Shown here piece by piece: positions 6,822 to 13,683 of a DNA stretch of 17,139 nt. The position numbers were made by a program, and so were the translations under genes. The stretch's first letter is position 1, and each line of letters starts with the position of its first letter. The DNA comes from Acidobacteriota bacterium (lineage in GTDB: Bacteria; Acidobacteriota; Vicinamibacteria; Marinacidobacterales; SMYC01): positions 1 through 17,139 of the forward strand of contig JAJCXL010000266.1 in assembly GCA_029263435.1 (NCBI GenBank), given 5' to 3'. Under the pieces are notes generated by a model. The model was not told where the DNA came from and did not search any database. It saw nothing but the letters and a program-made list of their open reading frames with translations.

Positions 6822-7493
6822 ATGGCATCCTTGATGATGGAGGCTGAGCTTCGCACGGGTTTCGGCAAAGGCCCGAACCGACAGCTGCGGCGTGCCGGAA
6901 AGATCCCGGCAATCCTCTATGGCAGTGGAAAAGACGCGGTCCCGCTCGCGGTGGACCCGAAATCAGTGATCAGCATCATTCGCTCTCATGGTGGTGTGAA
7001 CACGATATTCGAGCTAGGTATTTCCGGCCAGAAAACAAAAGAGAACGTCATGATTCGGGAGTTTCAGATCGAGCCGGTCGACCACGCGATGCTCCACGCG
7101 GATTTCGTGCGCGTCGCGATGGATAAAGAAATGACGCTCATGGTCGCGATCGAGCTCGAAGGCATCGCGGAGGGGGTCAAGACCGGTGGTGGCACGTTGG
7201 ATTTCATCACCCGCTCGGTGGAGATCTCCTGTTTCCCGAAAGACATCCCGGAGACGATCGTCGTCAACGTCGAAGCGCTCGAGATCGGCGACTATATCCG
7301 CTCCGCTTCTTTGCAGCTTCCCGACGGCGTTAGCCTCGTTTCCGACGACAACGTTGTCGTTGTTCACGTGCTCGAGCCCAAGGTCGAAGAGGTCGAGGAG
7401 CCGGAGGAAGGTGCCGAGGGTGCCGTCGAAGGTGCCGAGGACGCTGGCGCTTCGAAGGACGATTCGTCAGAGGAGGGCCCGGCCAAGGATTAG
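6822..7493 (+). CDS. rplY: 50S ribosomal protein L25 / general stress protein Ctc (TL5 type)
   Basis: A 223-residue long-form L25 (Ctc/TL5) that binds the 5S rRNA arm of the large ribosomal subunit. The N-terminal 5S-binding domain spans about residues 4-95 (EAELRTGFGKGPNRQLRRAG, then IPAILYGSG) and is followed by the beta-rich TL5 C-terminal domain (about 100-185: FVRVAMDKEMTLMVAIELEG, ending VSDDNVVVVHV). The last ~35 residues are an acidic Glu/Ala/Asp tail, common in this form. The ATG follows a purine-rich ribosome binding site (6806-6816). It lies between prs and pth, as in many bacteria where ctc and pth are adjacent; the pth start is 18 bases after its stop, so the two are probably one operon. 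A separate promoter candidate lies just upstream. Confidence 0.95.
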   Translation: MASLMMEAELRTGFGKGPNRQLRRAGKIPAILYGSGKDAVPLAVDPKSVISIIRSHGGVNTIFELGISGQKTKENVMIREFQIEPVDHAMLHADFVRVAMDKEMTLMVAIELEGIAEGVKTGGGTLDFITRSVEISCFPKDIPETIVVNVEALEIGDYIRSASLQLPDGVSLVSDDNVVVVHVLEPKVEEVEEPEEGAEGAVEGAEDAGASKDDSSEEGPAKD

Positions 7494-7510
7494 ATTCCTG
7501 GGCAGAGGCA

Positions 7511-8128
7511 GTGCGATTGCTGGTAGGGTTGGGGAATCCCGGCCCGCGGTACGAGGCCACACGGCACAATGTGGGCTTCGACGCCTTGGACCGGTTGTTG
7601 CGCGTGAGCGGAGGCCGCTGGAACGCGTCGAGTGATAGCTTCGTCGCCGCGGAAGTCTTTGTGTTTGGCCGGCAGGTAACGCTTTTGAGACCGTTGACTT
7701 TTATGAATGCGAGTGGAGGGCCGGTGGCCGAGTTCGTCGAATCTCGGAGGATCGATCGTCAGGACGTGCTCGTCTACTACGACGACGTCGCGCTTCCGCT
7801 GGGAAGCCTCCGTCTTCGTCCTCGAGGTAGTAGCGGGGGGCACAACGGACTCGCCTCGATTCTCGAAACGTTGGGCTCGACGGATGTGCCCCGGTTTCGT
7901 ATCGGTATTCGATCGGCTGTGGAGGATGCGGATAACGCGGTGGATGCCGTGAGCTCCGTGCCTCGAGATCTCGCCGAATTTGTGTTGGCGCCCTTCTCCG
8001 TAGAGGAGCGCCCTGTGGTCCATGAAGTTCTCGACCGCGTCGTCGACGCAACCCGCGTGGTCTTGATCGACGGCATGACGACCGCGATGTCCCGTTTCAA
8101 CGGGGCCATCGATCGCGGCCGAGATTAA
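7511..8128 (+). CDS. pth: Peptidyl-tRNA hydrolase
   Basis: A 205-residue Pth that cleaves the ester bond between peptide and tRNA on drop-off products, recycling tRNA in the cytoplasm. The catalytic set is intact: LLVGLGNPGPRYEATRHNVGF carries the base His19 and Asn9, TFMNASGG carries Asn66, YYDDVALPLG carries the conserved aspartate (Asp92), and GGHNGL carries Asn112. The start is GTG at 7511, chosen because MRLLVGLGNPG is the usual N-terminus; GGCAGAGGCA upstream is a weak ribosome binding site. The gene follows rplY by 17 bases and precedes rpsF by 10 bases. In related genomes ychF often lies after pth; it is absent here. Confidence 0.96.
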   Translation: MRLLVGLGNPGPRYEATRHNVGFDALDRLLRVSGGRWNASSDSFVAAEVFVFGRQVTLLRPLTFMNASGGPVAEFVESRRIDRQDVLVYYDDVALPLGSLRLRPRGSSGGHNGLASILETLGSTDVPRFRIGIRSAVEDADNAVDAVSSVPRDLAEFVLAPFSVEERPVVHEVLDRVVDATRVVLIDGMTTAMSRFNGAIDRGRD

Positions 8129-8133
8129 GGAGG
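8127..8133 (+). promoter_or_regulatory. Strong Shine-Dalgarno fixing the TTG start of rpsF
   Basis: AAGGAGG, overlapping the pth stop codon TAA (8126-8128), ends five bases before TTG 8139. An ATG at 8134 is nearer but out of frame with S6, so the Shine-Dalgarno and the reading frame together choose TTG. Confidence 0.75.
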
Positions 8134-8138
8134 ATGGC

Positions 8139-8714
8139 TTGCGTAGCTACGAGTTGATGTACATCTTGGATCCGAGTCTCGACGAGGATGCCTCCGGCGC
8201 CTTGTTGGGTCGGATCGGAGAGCTAATGTCCAAGGAAGGGGTCGAAGTCGAAAAGACGGAGCCCTGGGGAAAACGGCGACTGGCCTATGCGGTCAAAGGC
8301 CACTGGGAAGGGACCTACGTCCTGAGCTATTTGAAAGCCGAGCCCACGGCCGTTTCCGAGATCGAGCGTCGTCTCCGCGTCACCGATGGCGTCTTGCGTT
8401 TTCTGACGGTCCGGATCGACGAGACGAACGCAAAGCTCGAGCGTCAGAGAGCCCATAAGGCAGAGGGTCGAGTCGCACGCAAGAAGCGCAAAGGCGCCGC
8501 GACGGCCGCTGCGGCAACCCCAGCGCCTGCTGCTGCAACCCCAGCGCCCGCTGCTGCAACCCCAGCGGCCGCTGCTGCACCTCCAGCGCCTACTGCTGAA
8601 ACAACCCCACCGCCCGCGGAAACCGCTGTTTCCCCGGCGCCGACCGAGGCTGCCGCTGCGGCCGAACCCGAAGCCGCGCCGGCCAAAGCCGCGGACGCCG
8701 AGAAGGAGAGCTAG
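8139..8714 (+). CDS. rpsF: 30S ribosomal protein S6 with long Ala/Pro-rich C-terminal tail
   Basis: The first ~100 residues are ordinary S6: MRSYELMYILDPSLDED, the central WGKRRLAYAVKGHWEGTYVLSYLKAEP and VLRFLTVRID. S6 binds S18 on the small-subunit platform through 16S rRNA. The protein is 191 residues against about 95-135 in most bacteria. After a basic linker (RVARKKRKG, about 110-118) comes a ~70-residue Ala/Pro/Thr/Glu tail built around four tandem copies of a seven-residue unit (ATPAPAA type). The start is TTG 8139. The gene is followed directly, with no spacer, by rpsR. No ssb gene lies between rpsF and rpsR, unlike in Firmicutes. The tail is likely disordered and surface-exposed; its role is unknown. 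Confidence 0.95.
   Translation: MRSYELMYILDPSLDEDASGALLGRIGELMSKEGVEVEKTEPWGKRRLAYAVKGHWEGTYVLSYLKAEPTAVSEIERRLRVTDGVLRFLTVRIDETNAKLERQRAHKAEGRVARKKRKGAATAAAATPAPAAATPAPAAATPAAAAAPPAPTAETTPPPAETAVSPAPTEAAAAAEPEAAPAKAADAEKES
8514..8597 (+). repeat. Four tandem 21-base repeats in the tail of rpsF
   Basis: Four in-frame units of 21 bases (8514-8534, 8535-8555, 8556-8576, 8577-8597) follow the pattern GCAACCCCAGCGCCTGCTGCT with a few substitutions. They encode ATPAPAA, ATPAPAA, ATPAAAA and APPAPTA. The third position of the fifth codon varies while the rest is nearly identical, which suggests recent duplication by slippage or unequal recombination. Confidence 0.9.
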
Positions 8715-8975
8715 ATGCCACAGAAGCGATCGAGTGATTCGAGTGGACCCAAACGTGGCAAGAGACGATTCTACTATCGTCGCGCGAAGGTCAATCCGTT
8801 GCTGGACAAAGTCGACTACATCGACTGGAAGGACTTCCGGCTGCTGTCGAACTTTACGCCCGAACGGAGCAAGATTCTCCCCCGACGGATCTCCAGAGCC
8901 GGTGCGCATGCCCAGCGGATGCTCAAGACCGCGATCAAGCGCGCGCGTTACATGGCGTTGCTTCCGTATTCGTAG
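8715..8975 (+). CDS. rpsR: 30S ribosomal protein S18
   Basis: An 86-residue S18 that pairs with S6 on the 30S platform. The basic N-terminal tail (residues 1-23: KRSSDSSGPKRGKRRFYYRRAK) leads into the conserved core VDYIDWKDFRLLSNFTPERSKILPRRISRAG and the end AHAQRMLKTAIKRARYMALLPYS. There is no zinc-type cysteine motif near the N-terminus, so this is the cysteine-free form. The ATG is the first base after the rpsF stop codon, and the AAGGAGAG just inside the end of rpsF (8702-8709) serves as ribosome binding site, which ties synthesis of S6 and S18 together. Confidence 0.97.
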   Translation: MPQKRSSDSSGPKRGKRRFYYRRAKVNPLLDKVDYIDWKDFRLLSNFTPERSKILPRRISRAGAHAQRMLKTAIKRARYMALLPYS

Positions 8976-8982
8976 ACCCGTC

Positions 8983-9018
8983 GGGCGCGGCGCGCGCACC
9001 ATCCGCGCGCGCGAGCCC
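8983..9018 (+). other. Strong GC hairpin between rpsR and rplI
   Basis: GCGCGCGC (8990-8997) and GCGCGCGC (9005-9012) form eight base pairs around the loop ACCATCC. GGGC (8983-8986) and GCCC (9015-9018) extend the stem across a small internal loop. It ends eight bases before the TAAGGAG of rplI. No T-run follows, so it is unlikely to be a simple intrinsic terminator; mRNA processing, stability or control of L9 synthesis is possible. Confidence 0.7.
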
Positions 9019-9038
9019 TACACATTAAGGAGCCAACC

Positions 9039-9563
9039 ATGCGTTTGATTCTGCGCGAAGAAGTCGACCACCTCGGTCGGCGCGGAGACATCGTCAACGT
9101 CGCCCGAGGGTACGCGCGGAACTTTCTGCTTCCGAAGCGTCTCGCGATGGAAGTGAATGACGACAACCTCCGCATCGTTGAGAAAGAGAAGAAGATCTAC
9201 GAGGCGAAACTCGCTAAAGAGAAAGTCGAGGCGGAGGAGTTCGCGACGACCTTCTCCGGCGTGAAGCTCTCGTTCATCCGTCGCGTTCACGGAGAGGCCG
9301 AGGAGCTCTATGGCTCCGTCTCGGTGACCGACATCGCTGAGGCCCTCGAAGCCAAAGGCGTGACCGTGGAGCGTCGGCGAATCGTCTTACCCGAGCCGAT
9401 CAAAGCGCTCGGCGAGTTCGAAGTCGAGGTCAAGTTGCATCCAGAAGTCAGCGTCGCCGTGCCGGTGACGGTGGAGCGCGATCCGGACTCGGCAGTCGAA
9501 GCGTCAGAAGTTGAAAAAGGCGCTGAAGCTGCGGAGCCTGCTTCCGAAGTGACCGACGGCTAG
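9039..9563 (+). CDS. rplI: 50S ribosomal protein L9
   Basis: A 174-residue L9, which binds 23S rRNA near L1 and influences frame maintenance. The N-terminal signature GRRGDIVNVARGYARNFLLPKRLAMEVN is complete, followed by the long central helix (about residues 40-75, charged KEKKIYEAKLAKEKVEAEE) and the C-terminal rRNA-binding domain (about 80-148). The last ~25 residues form an acidic Ala/Glu tail beyond the usual ~148-residue length. ATG 9039 follows TAAGGAG (9026-9032) at six bases, one of the best ribosome binding sites in the window. It lies 63 bases after rpsR behind a strong hairpin. It is probably co-transcribed with rpsF and rpsR. Confidence 0.97.
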   Translation: MRLILREEVDHLGRRGDIVNVARGYARNFLLPKRLAMEVNDDNLRIVEKEKKIYEAKLAKEKVEAEEFATTFSGVKLSFIRRVHGEAEELYGSVSVTDIAEALEAKGVTVERRRIVLPEPIKALGEFEVEVKLHPEVSVAVPVTVERDPDSAVEASEVEKGAEAAEPASEVTDG

Positions 9564-9584
9564 TCCGATCGGACGAGCTCCCAG

Positions 9585-9604
9585 GGCACGGTAAGAGCCG
9601 TGCT
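9585..9604 (+). other. Hairpin downstream of rplI
   Basis: GCACGG (9586-9591) pairs with CCGTGC (9598-9603) around the loop TAAGAG, with a possible G-T closing pair. It begins 22 bases after the rplI stop. No T-run follows, so it may be a weak or Rho-assisted end of the ribosomal protein operon, or an mRNA stability element. The rest of the 167-base gap up to dnaB holds only poor promoter candidates such as TATGCT at 9641-9646. Confidence 0.4.
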
Positions 9605-9730
9605 GCTGACGGAGGATGGCGCCGGTCCGGTGTCGCGGACTATGCTAAGCGTGCGAAGCCCTGGGGGTCGAGGGCGCGGCGTCTCGAAACGAGCGTCGAG
9701 GGCAAATCGCGGATATAAGGATTCTAGGAC

Positions 9731-11083
9731 TTGGCGCAAGATTACACCGCTCTCGAGCGGGCGATGCCTCACAATCTCGAGGCGGAGCGTACCGTCTTGG
9801 GCGCGATCCTCATCGAGAATGAAGCCTTCCACAACGCGTCGGAGATCCTGACCGAGTCGGATTTCTATCGCGACGCGCATCGCAAGATCTTTGCTCGGAT
9901 GTGCGGGTTGTCCGAGCGAGGAGACGCTATAGACCTCGTCACTCTCAAAGAGGAGCTGACCCGGGCGGGCGATCTCGAGCCGGCTGGAGGCGTCGCCTAT
10001 CTGAGCTCACTCGTCGAAGGCGTTCCCCGCGCCACGAACGTTCCCTATTACTCCCGCATCGTCAAGGACAAGTCCGTCCTTCGAAATTTGATCTCGGCGG
10101 CGAATCGGATCAGCCGAGCCGCCTTCGATCAGCCGGAGGAGACCCAGAGCGTTCTCGACGAAGCGGAGAAATCGATCTTCGAGATCGCGGAAGGCGCTAT
10201 CCGCACCGGTTTCGAGCCGGTGGGGACCATCGTCAAGTCTGCGTTCAAGATGATTGACGAGCTCGCCGAGAAAAAAGGGCTCGTCAGCGGTATCCCGACC
10301 GGGTTCATCGAGTTCGACGAGCTCACCTCGGGGCTTCAGCGCTCGGACCTCATCATCGTGGCGGCTCGACCCTCGATGGGGAAGACCGCACTTTGCATGA
10401 ACATTGCCCAGCACGTCGGCACCAAAACCAACGGCACCGTCGGTGTCTTCAGCCTGGAAATGTCCAAGGAGCAGCTGGTGATCCGCATGCTGTGCGGCGA
10501 GTCGCGCGTCGACATGCACAAGCTGCGCTCCGGCTACCTTTCGGAGAAAGACTGGGCCAAGCTGGTGCAAGGGGTCTCGGATCTTTCCCAAGCCAAGGTA
10601 TTCATCGACGACACGCCGTCGATCTCGGTCATGGAGATGCGAGCGAAGACCCGCCGCCTGAAGCTGGAGTTCGGCCTCGACCTCGTCATCGTCGACTACC
10701 TCCAGCTCATGCAAGGGCGCGGTCGGTTCGACAATCGCAACCAAGAGATTGCCAGTATCAGCCGGGCGCTCAAAGGCCTCGCCAAGGAGCTCAACGTTCC
10801 GGTGGTCGCGCTGTCGCAACTCTCGCGCGCGCCGGAAGGGCGCGGCGATCATCGACCGCAGCTGTCGGACTTGAGAGAGTCGGGAGCGCTCGAGCAAGAT
10901 GCGGATGTCGTGGTGTTCATCTTCCGGGAAGAGGTCTATAACGAGACCCCTGACAATCGTGGTATCGCGGAGCTCATCATCGGTAAACAAAGAAATGGTC
11001 CGATCGGCAATATCAAGATGGCATTCGTCAAGGAGCACACCCGCTTCGAGAATCTCGAGTGGCGCCACGACGAGGTGATCTAG
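9731..11083 (+). CDS. dnaB: Replicative DNA helicase
   Basis: A 450-residue DnaB that unwinds DNA 5' to 3' at the replication fork as a hexamer. The N-terminal domain begins PHNLEAERTVLGAILIENEAF (about 13-33), and a linker of about 150-185 precedes the RecA-like core. Walker A is ARPSMGKTA (212-220), Walker B is VIVDYLQL (319-326), and the C-terminal motif RPQLSDLRESGALEQDADVV (375-394) contains the arginine-finger region. There is no intein or insertion. The start is TTG 9731, giving MAQDYTALERAMPHNLE; AAGGA lies nine bases upstream. The alternative ATG at residue 12 would cut close to the conserved PHNLEAE. Position after rplI matches many bacteria; radA follows after 125 bases. Confidence 0.97.
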   Translation: MAQDYTALERAMPHNLEAERTVLGAILIENEAFHNASEILTESDFYRDAHRKIFARMCGLSERGDAIDLVTLKEELTRAGDLEPAGGVAYLSSLVEGVPRATNVPYYSRIVKDKSVLRNLISAANRISRAAFDQPEETQSVLDEAEKSIFEIAEGAIRTGFEPVGTIVKSAFKMIDELAEKKGLVSGIPTGFIEFDELTSGLQRSDLIIVAARPSMGKTALCMNIAQHVGTKTNGTVGVFSLEMSKEQLVIRMLCGESRVDMHKLRSGYLSEKDWAKLVQGVSDLSQAKVFIDDTPSISVMEMRAKTRRLKLEFGLDLVIVDYLQLMQGRGRFDNRNQEIASISRALKGLAKELNVPVVALSQLSRAPEGRGDHRPQLSDLRESGALEQDADVVVFIFREEVYNETPDNRGIAELIIGKQRNGPIGNIKMAFVKEHTRFENLEWRHDEVI

Positions 11084-11119
11084 CACCGCCTCCGGCCCTC
11101 GATCCGAAGCGACGAGCCA

Positions 11120-11160
11120 AGCCGGCAGGGCACTCGCCGCTGCCGGCTGGTATAATTTTT
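11120..11160 (+). terminator. Perfect 9-bp hairpin with trailing T-run, overlapping the radA promoter
   Basis: AGCCGGCAG (11120-11128) and CTGCCGGCT (11140-11148) are exact complements. The 11-base loop can add GGC-ACTC-GCC, giving up to 12 pairs with one bulged G. GGTATAATTTTT follows, so five Ts begin eight bases after the stem. This resembles an intrinsic terminator for the dnaB transcript, but the T-run is set back, and the same bases include a perfect TATAAT. Confidence 0.5.
11151..11156 (+). promoter_or_regulatory. -10 box (TATAAT) upstream of radA
   Basis: A perfect TATAAT three bases beyond the hairpin at 11120-11148; a transcript would start near 11163 with a 46-base leader before ATG 11209. 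The -35 position falls inside the hairpin (about 11128-11133, GGGCAC) and does not match the consensus. Confidence 0.5.
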
Positions 11161-11208
11161 CAACTAGCTGTAGAAGCCTTTCAAAATTCCCGAGGCCTCA
11201 TTCGGTCC

Positions 11209-12561
11209 ATGGCCAAGCTCAAAACCTCTTTCGTTTGCCAGCAATGCGGCGCCTCCGCCGCCAAATGGCTGGGGCGATGTCCGGACTGCGACTCTTGGAA
11301 CAGTCTGGTCGAGGAGAATGCCCCACCGTCCGGTTCGGGGAGGCAGCTTTCGAGCATTGGCGCAAACGTTCGTCCATTGCGGTATCCGGATGTCGACACC
11401 GATGACGAGATGCGGAGTGCGAGCGGTATCCCCGAGTTCGATCGGGTGCTCGGAGGCGGCATCGTTTCGGGCTCCCTCGTACTCATCGGGGGCGATCCCG
11501 GAATCGGTAAGTCCACTCTGCTCTTGCAAGTCGCGGCGGCGCACCCGGGCAAAGTCCTCTATGTCAGCGGAGAGGAGTCGGAGCGTCAAATCAAGCTTCG
11601 CGGCGAGCGGCTCGGCGTCGAGTCGAGCTCTCTGCTGCTATATACCGAGACTCAGCTCGAACGGATCGTCGACGAGCTTCGGAGCTCCAAACCGTCTCTC
11701 GTGATCCTCGATTCCGTGCAGACGGTGTTCTCCTCGAAGTTCTCTTCCTCGCCCGGCAGTATCAGCCAGGTGCGCGAAGTGACCGCGGAGCTCCTCTACT
11801 TCGCGAAATCGACATCGACGCCGGTATTTCTCATCGGACACGTGAATAAAGAGGGGAACCTCGCCGGACCCAAAGCGTTGGAGCACATGGTCGATACCGT
11901 TCTCTATTTCGAGGGGGATGGCAGCCATGCGCACCGCGTCGTGCGTGCGGTCAAGAATCGCTATGGTGCGGCGGGTGAGCTCGGTGTGTTCGAGATGACC
12001 TCGACCGGCCTCGAGCCGGTGGACAATCCTTCCGGGCTCTTTCTTTCCGAGCGGCCCGAGAATGCCTCGGGCTCCGTCGTCGTCTGCTCCCTCGAAGGGA
12101 CGAGACCACTCCTTCTCGAGATTCAAACCTTGACCTCGACCTCGAGCTTCGGCTACCCGCGCCGAGTCGCTTTGGGTGTCGACCCGGCACGGGTGTCGCT
12201 ATTGCTCGCGGTGCTCGAAAAACGGGCGGGGCTGTCTTTGGCCGGTGAAGATGTCTACGTAAACGTCGCCGGAGGCATGAACGTGAGCGAGCCGGCGTCG
12301 GACGTGGGGTTGGTCGCGTCCATGGCCTCGAGCTTTCGCGGTCAGCCGCTCGACTCTGATACGGTGTTCATCGGTGAAGTCGGTCTGTCCGGGGAAGTGC
12401 GGCGTGCTCAGCAAGTGCCGCTTCGGGTGAAAGAGATCGCCCGCCTCGGTTTTGGGCGAGCGCTGATTCCGGCGGGAAATCTACCATTGGACGACCCACC
12501 GAAAGGCGTCGAGCTCATCCCCTTGAGGAACGTTTCCGAGCTCATGGAGCTCATCTTCTGA
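11209..12561 (+). CDS. radA: DNA repair protein RadA (Sms)
   Basis: A 450-residue RecA-related helicase/ATPase that promotes branch migration in recombination. The N-terminal zinc finger has four cysteines (10, 13, 24, 27) in VCQQCG...CPDC. Walker A is GGDPGIGKS (94-102). The RadA-specific motif appears as KNRYG (249-253) rather than the usual KNRFG. The C-terminal Lon-protease-like domain (about 290-450) has VNVAGGMNVSEPASDVG and FIGEVGLSGEVRR. The frame is open upstream to 11059, but MAKLKTSFVCQQCG is the family N-terminus, so ATG 11209 is chosen; the Shine-Dalgarno is weak (CGAGG, 14 bases upstream). It probably has its own promoter and is followed 44 bases later by the PIN/TRAM gene. Confidence 0.96.
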   Translation: MAKLKTSFVCQQCGASAAKWLGRCPDCDSWNSLVEENAPPSGSGRQLSSIGANVRPLRYPDVDTDDEMRSASGIPEFDRVLGGGIVSGSLVLIGGDPGIGKSTLLLQVAAAHPGKVLYVSGEESERQIKLRGERLGVESSSLLLYTETQLERIVDELRSSKPSLVILDSVQTVFSSKFSSSPGSISQVREVTAELLYFAKSTSTPVFLIGHVNKEGNLAGPKALEHMVDTVLYFEGDGSHAHRVVRAVKNRYGAAGELGVFEMTSTGLEPVDNPSGLFLSERPENASGSVVVCSLEGTRPLLLEIQTLTSTSSFGYPRRVALGVDPARVSLLLAVLEKRAGLSLAGEDVYVNVAGGMNVSEPASDVGLVASMASSFRGQPLDSDTVFIGEVGLSGEVRRAQQVPLRVKEIARLGFGRALIPAGNLPLDDPPKGVELIPLRNVSELMELIF

Positions 12562-12605
12562 CCGGATCGTCGAAACCAACGGTTCGAGTTCGAGAGTCAC
12601 TCGCT

Positions 12606-13616
12606 ATGTGGATTTTATTGGTTCGCGCAATGTTACTGGGTGGAATGGCCGCTGCCGCCGTCGCCTATGGCTTGCTGCCGTGGGGCACCGCGGCGAATGC
12701 CGGTCTCGGGGCTCTCATCGGGGTGGGCATCATCGTCCTCGAGACGCGCATCCGGATGGTGAGCGCCAAAGAAGTGGCTGGGGGCTTCGCGGGAGCACTC
12801 CTCGGCGTGCTCGTCGCCTTGCTCGTGAGCGTCCCGCTCGGAAAGATCTCTGTGTCTCCCGGCGCGCACACTTTTTGGCAATCGCTCGTGTTGCTCTTGT
12901 TCACTTATGTGGGGCTGATGCTCGGCTGGAAACGGGGCGAGTGGTTCGACCCGCTTTCGATCAAAGCCTATTTCGAAGGGGCCCCCGTCCAAAAGAAGAC
13001 CTACAAGATTCTCGACACGAGCGTCATCATCGACGGCAGGATCGCGGACCTTTGTGAGACCGGCTTCATGGACGGTACCCTCATCATTGCTCAGTTCGTG
13101 CTCAGAGAGCTCCAGCAAGTTGCGGATTCCGCGGATTCACTCAAGAGGAATCGTGGCCGGCGCGGCCTCGACATCTTGCAGAAAGTGCGGAAGATGAGCG
13201 ACATCGACGTGGAGGTCTCGGAGCTCGATTATCCGGACGTGAAAGAAGTCGATCTCAAGCTCATCGAGCTCGCGAAAGAGCTCGGTGCGAAGATCGTCAC
13301 CAACGACTTCAACCTCAATAAGGTGGCTCAAGTGCGAGGGGTGTCGGTGCTCAACATCAACGAGCTCGCGAATGCTCTCAAGCCGGTGGTGTTGCCGGGT
13401 GAGTTCATGCGAGTGTTCATTCTCAAAGAAGGCAAAGAATACAATCAGGGCGTCGCTTATCTCGACGACGGGACGATGGTCGTTGTCGACAACGCGCGCA
13501 ATCTTCTCGGTCAAAACGTCGACGTCACCGTGACGAGCGTGCTCCAAACGACCGCGGGCAAGATGATCTTCGGCAAGGCCATCGACGTGAACACGCCTGT
13601 CGCGGCGCCGCGCTAG
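12606..13616 (+). CDS. Membrane-anchored PIN/TRAM-domain protein (YacL family)
   Basis: A 336-residue protein. Four hydrophobic segments (about 2-24, 29-48, 56-77 and 87-107) form an N-terminal membrane anchor. A PIN nuclease domain follows (about 133-260) with acidic residues in the expected places: ILDTSVIIDGR (Asp137), LRELQ (Glu168), VDLKLIELA (Asp216) and VTNDFN (Asp234). The end (about 263-328) is a TRAM RNA-binding domain with LPGEFMRVFILKEGKEYNQGVAYLDDGTMVVV-like sequence. This is the YacL architecture, found beside radA in Firmicutes and others. The PIN domain predicts a metal-dependent RNase facing the cytoplasm, but the substrate is not established. The ATG lies 44 bases after radA with a poor ribosome binding site (GAGAG). 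Confidence 0.93.
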   Translation: MWILLVRAMLLGGMAAAAVAYGLLPWGTAANAGLGALIGVGIIVLETRIRMVSAKEVAGGFAGALLGVLVALLVSVPLGKISVSPGAHTFWQSLVLLLFTYVGLMLGWKRGEWFDPLSIKAYFEGAPVQKKTYKILDTSVIIDGRIADLCETGFMDGTLIIAQFVLRELQQVADSADSLKRNRGRRGLDILQKVRKMSDIDVEVSELDYPDVKEVDLKLIELAKELGAKIVTNDFNLNKVAQVRGVSVLNINELANALKPVVLPGEFMRVFILKEGKEYNQGVAYLDDGTMVVVDNARNLLGQNVDVTVTSVLQTTAGKMIFGKAIDVNTPVAAPR

Positions 13617-13670
13617 CCACCAGGCATCCGTCGGGTCCACGTCCACAGGTCGTTTTCTCAACCAGGTTCC

Positions 13671-13677
13671 AGGGAGG
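13671..13677 (+). promoter_or_regulatory. Strong Shine-Dalgarno (AGGGAGG) that argues for an ATC start of plsC
   Basis: AGGGAGG lies six bases before ATC 13684, the ideal distance. No ATG, GTG or TTG occurs in the plsC frame between the stop at 13588 and GTG 13777, while the intervening codons encode a plausible first membrane helix of PlsC. Confidence 0.55.
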
Positions 13678-13683
13678 CGCGTC

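Noticed and set aside
10007..11086. A 359-codon minus-strand open frame opposite dnaB
   Set aside because: The sense strand carries a complete DnaB with all motifs; the antisense frame has no recognisable domain.
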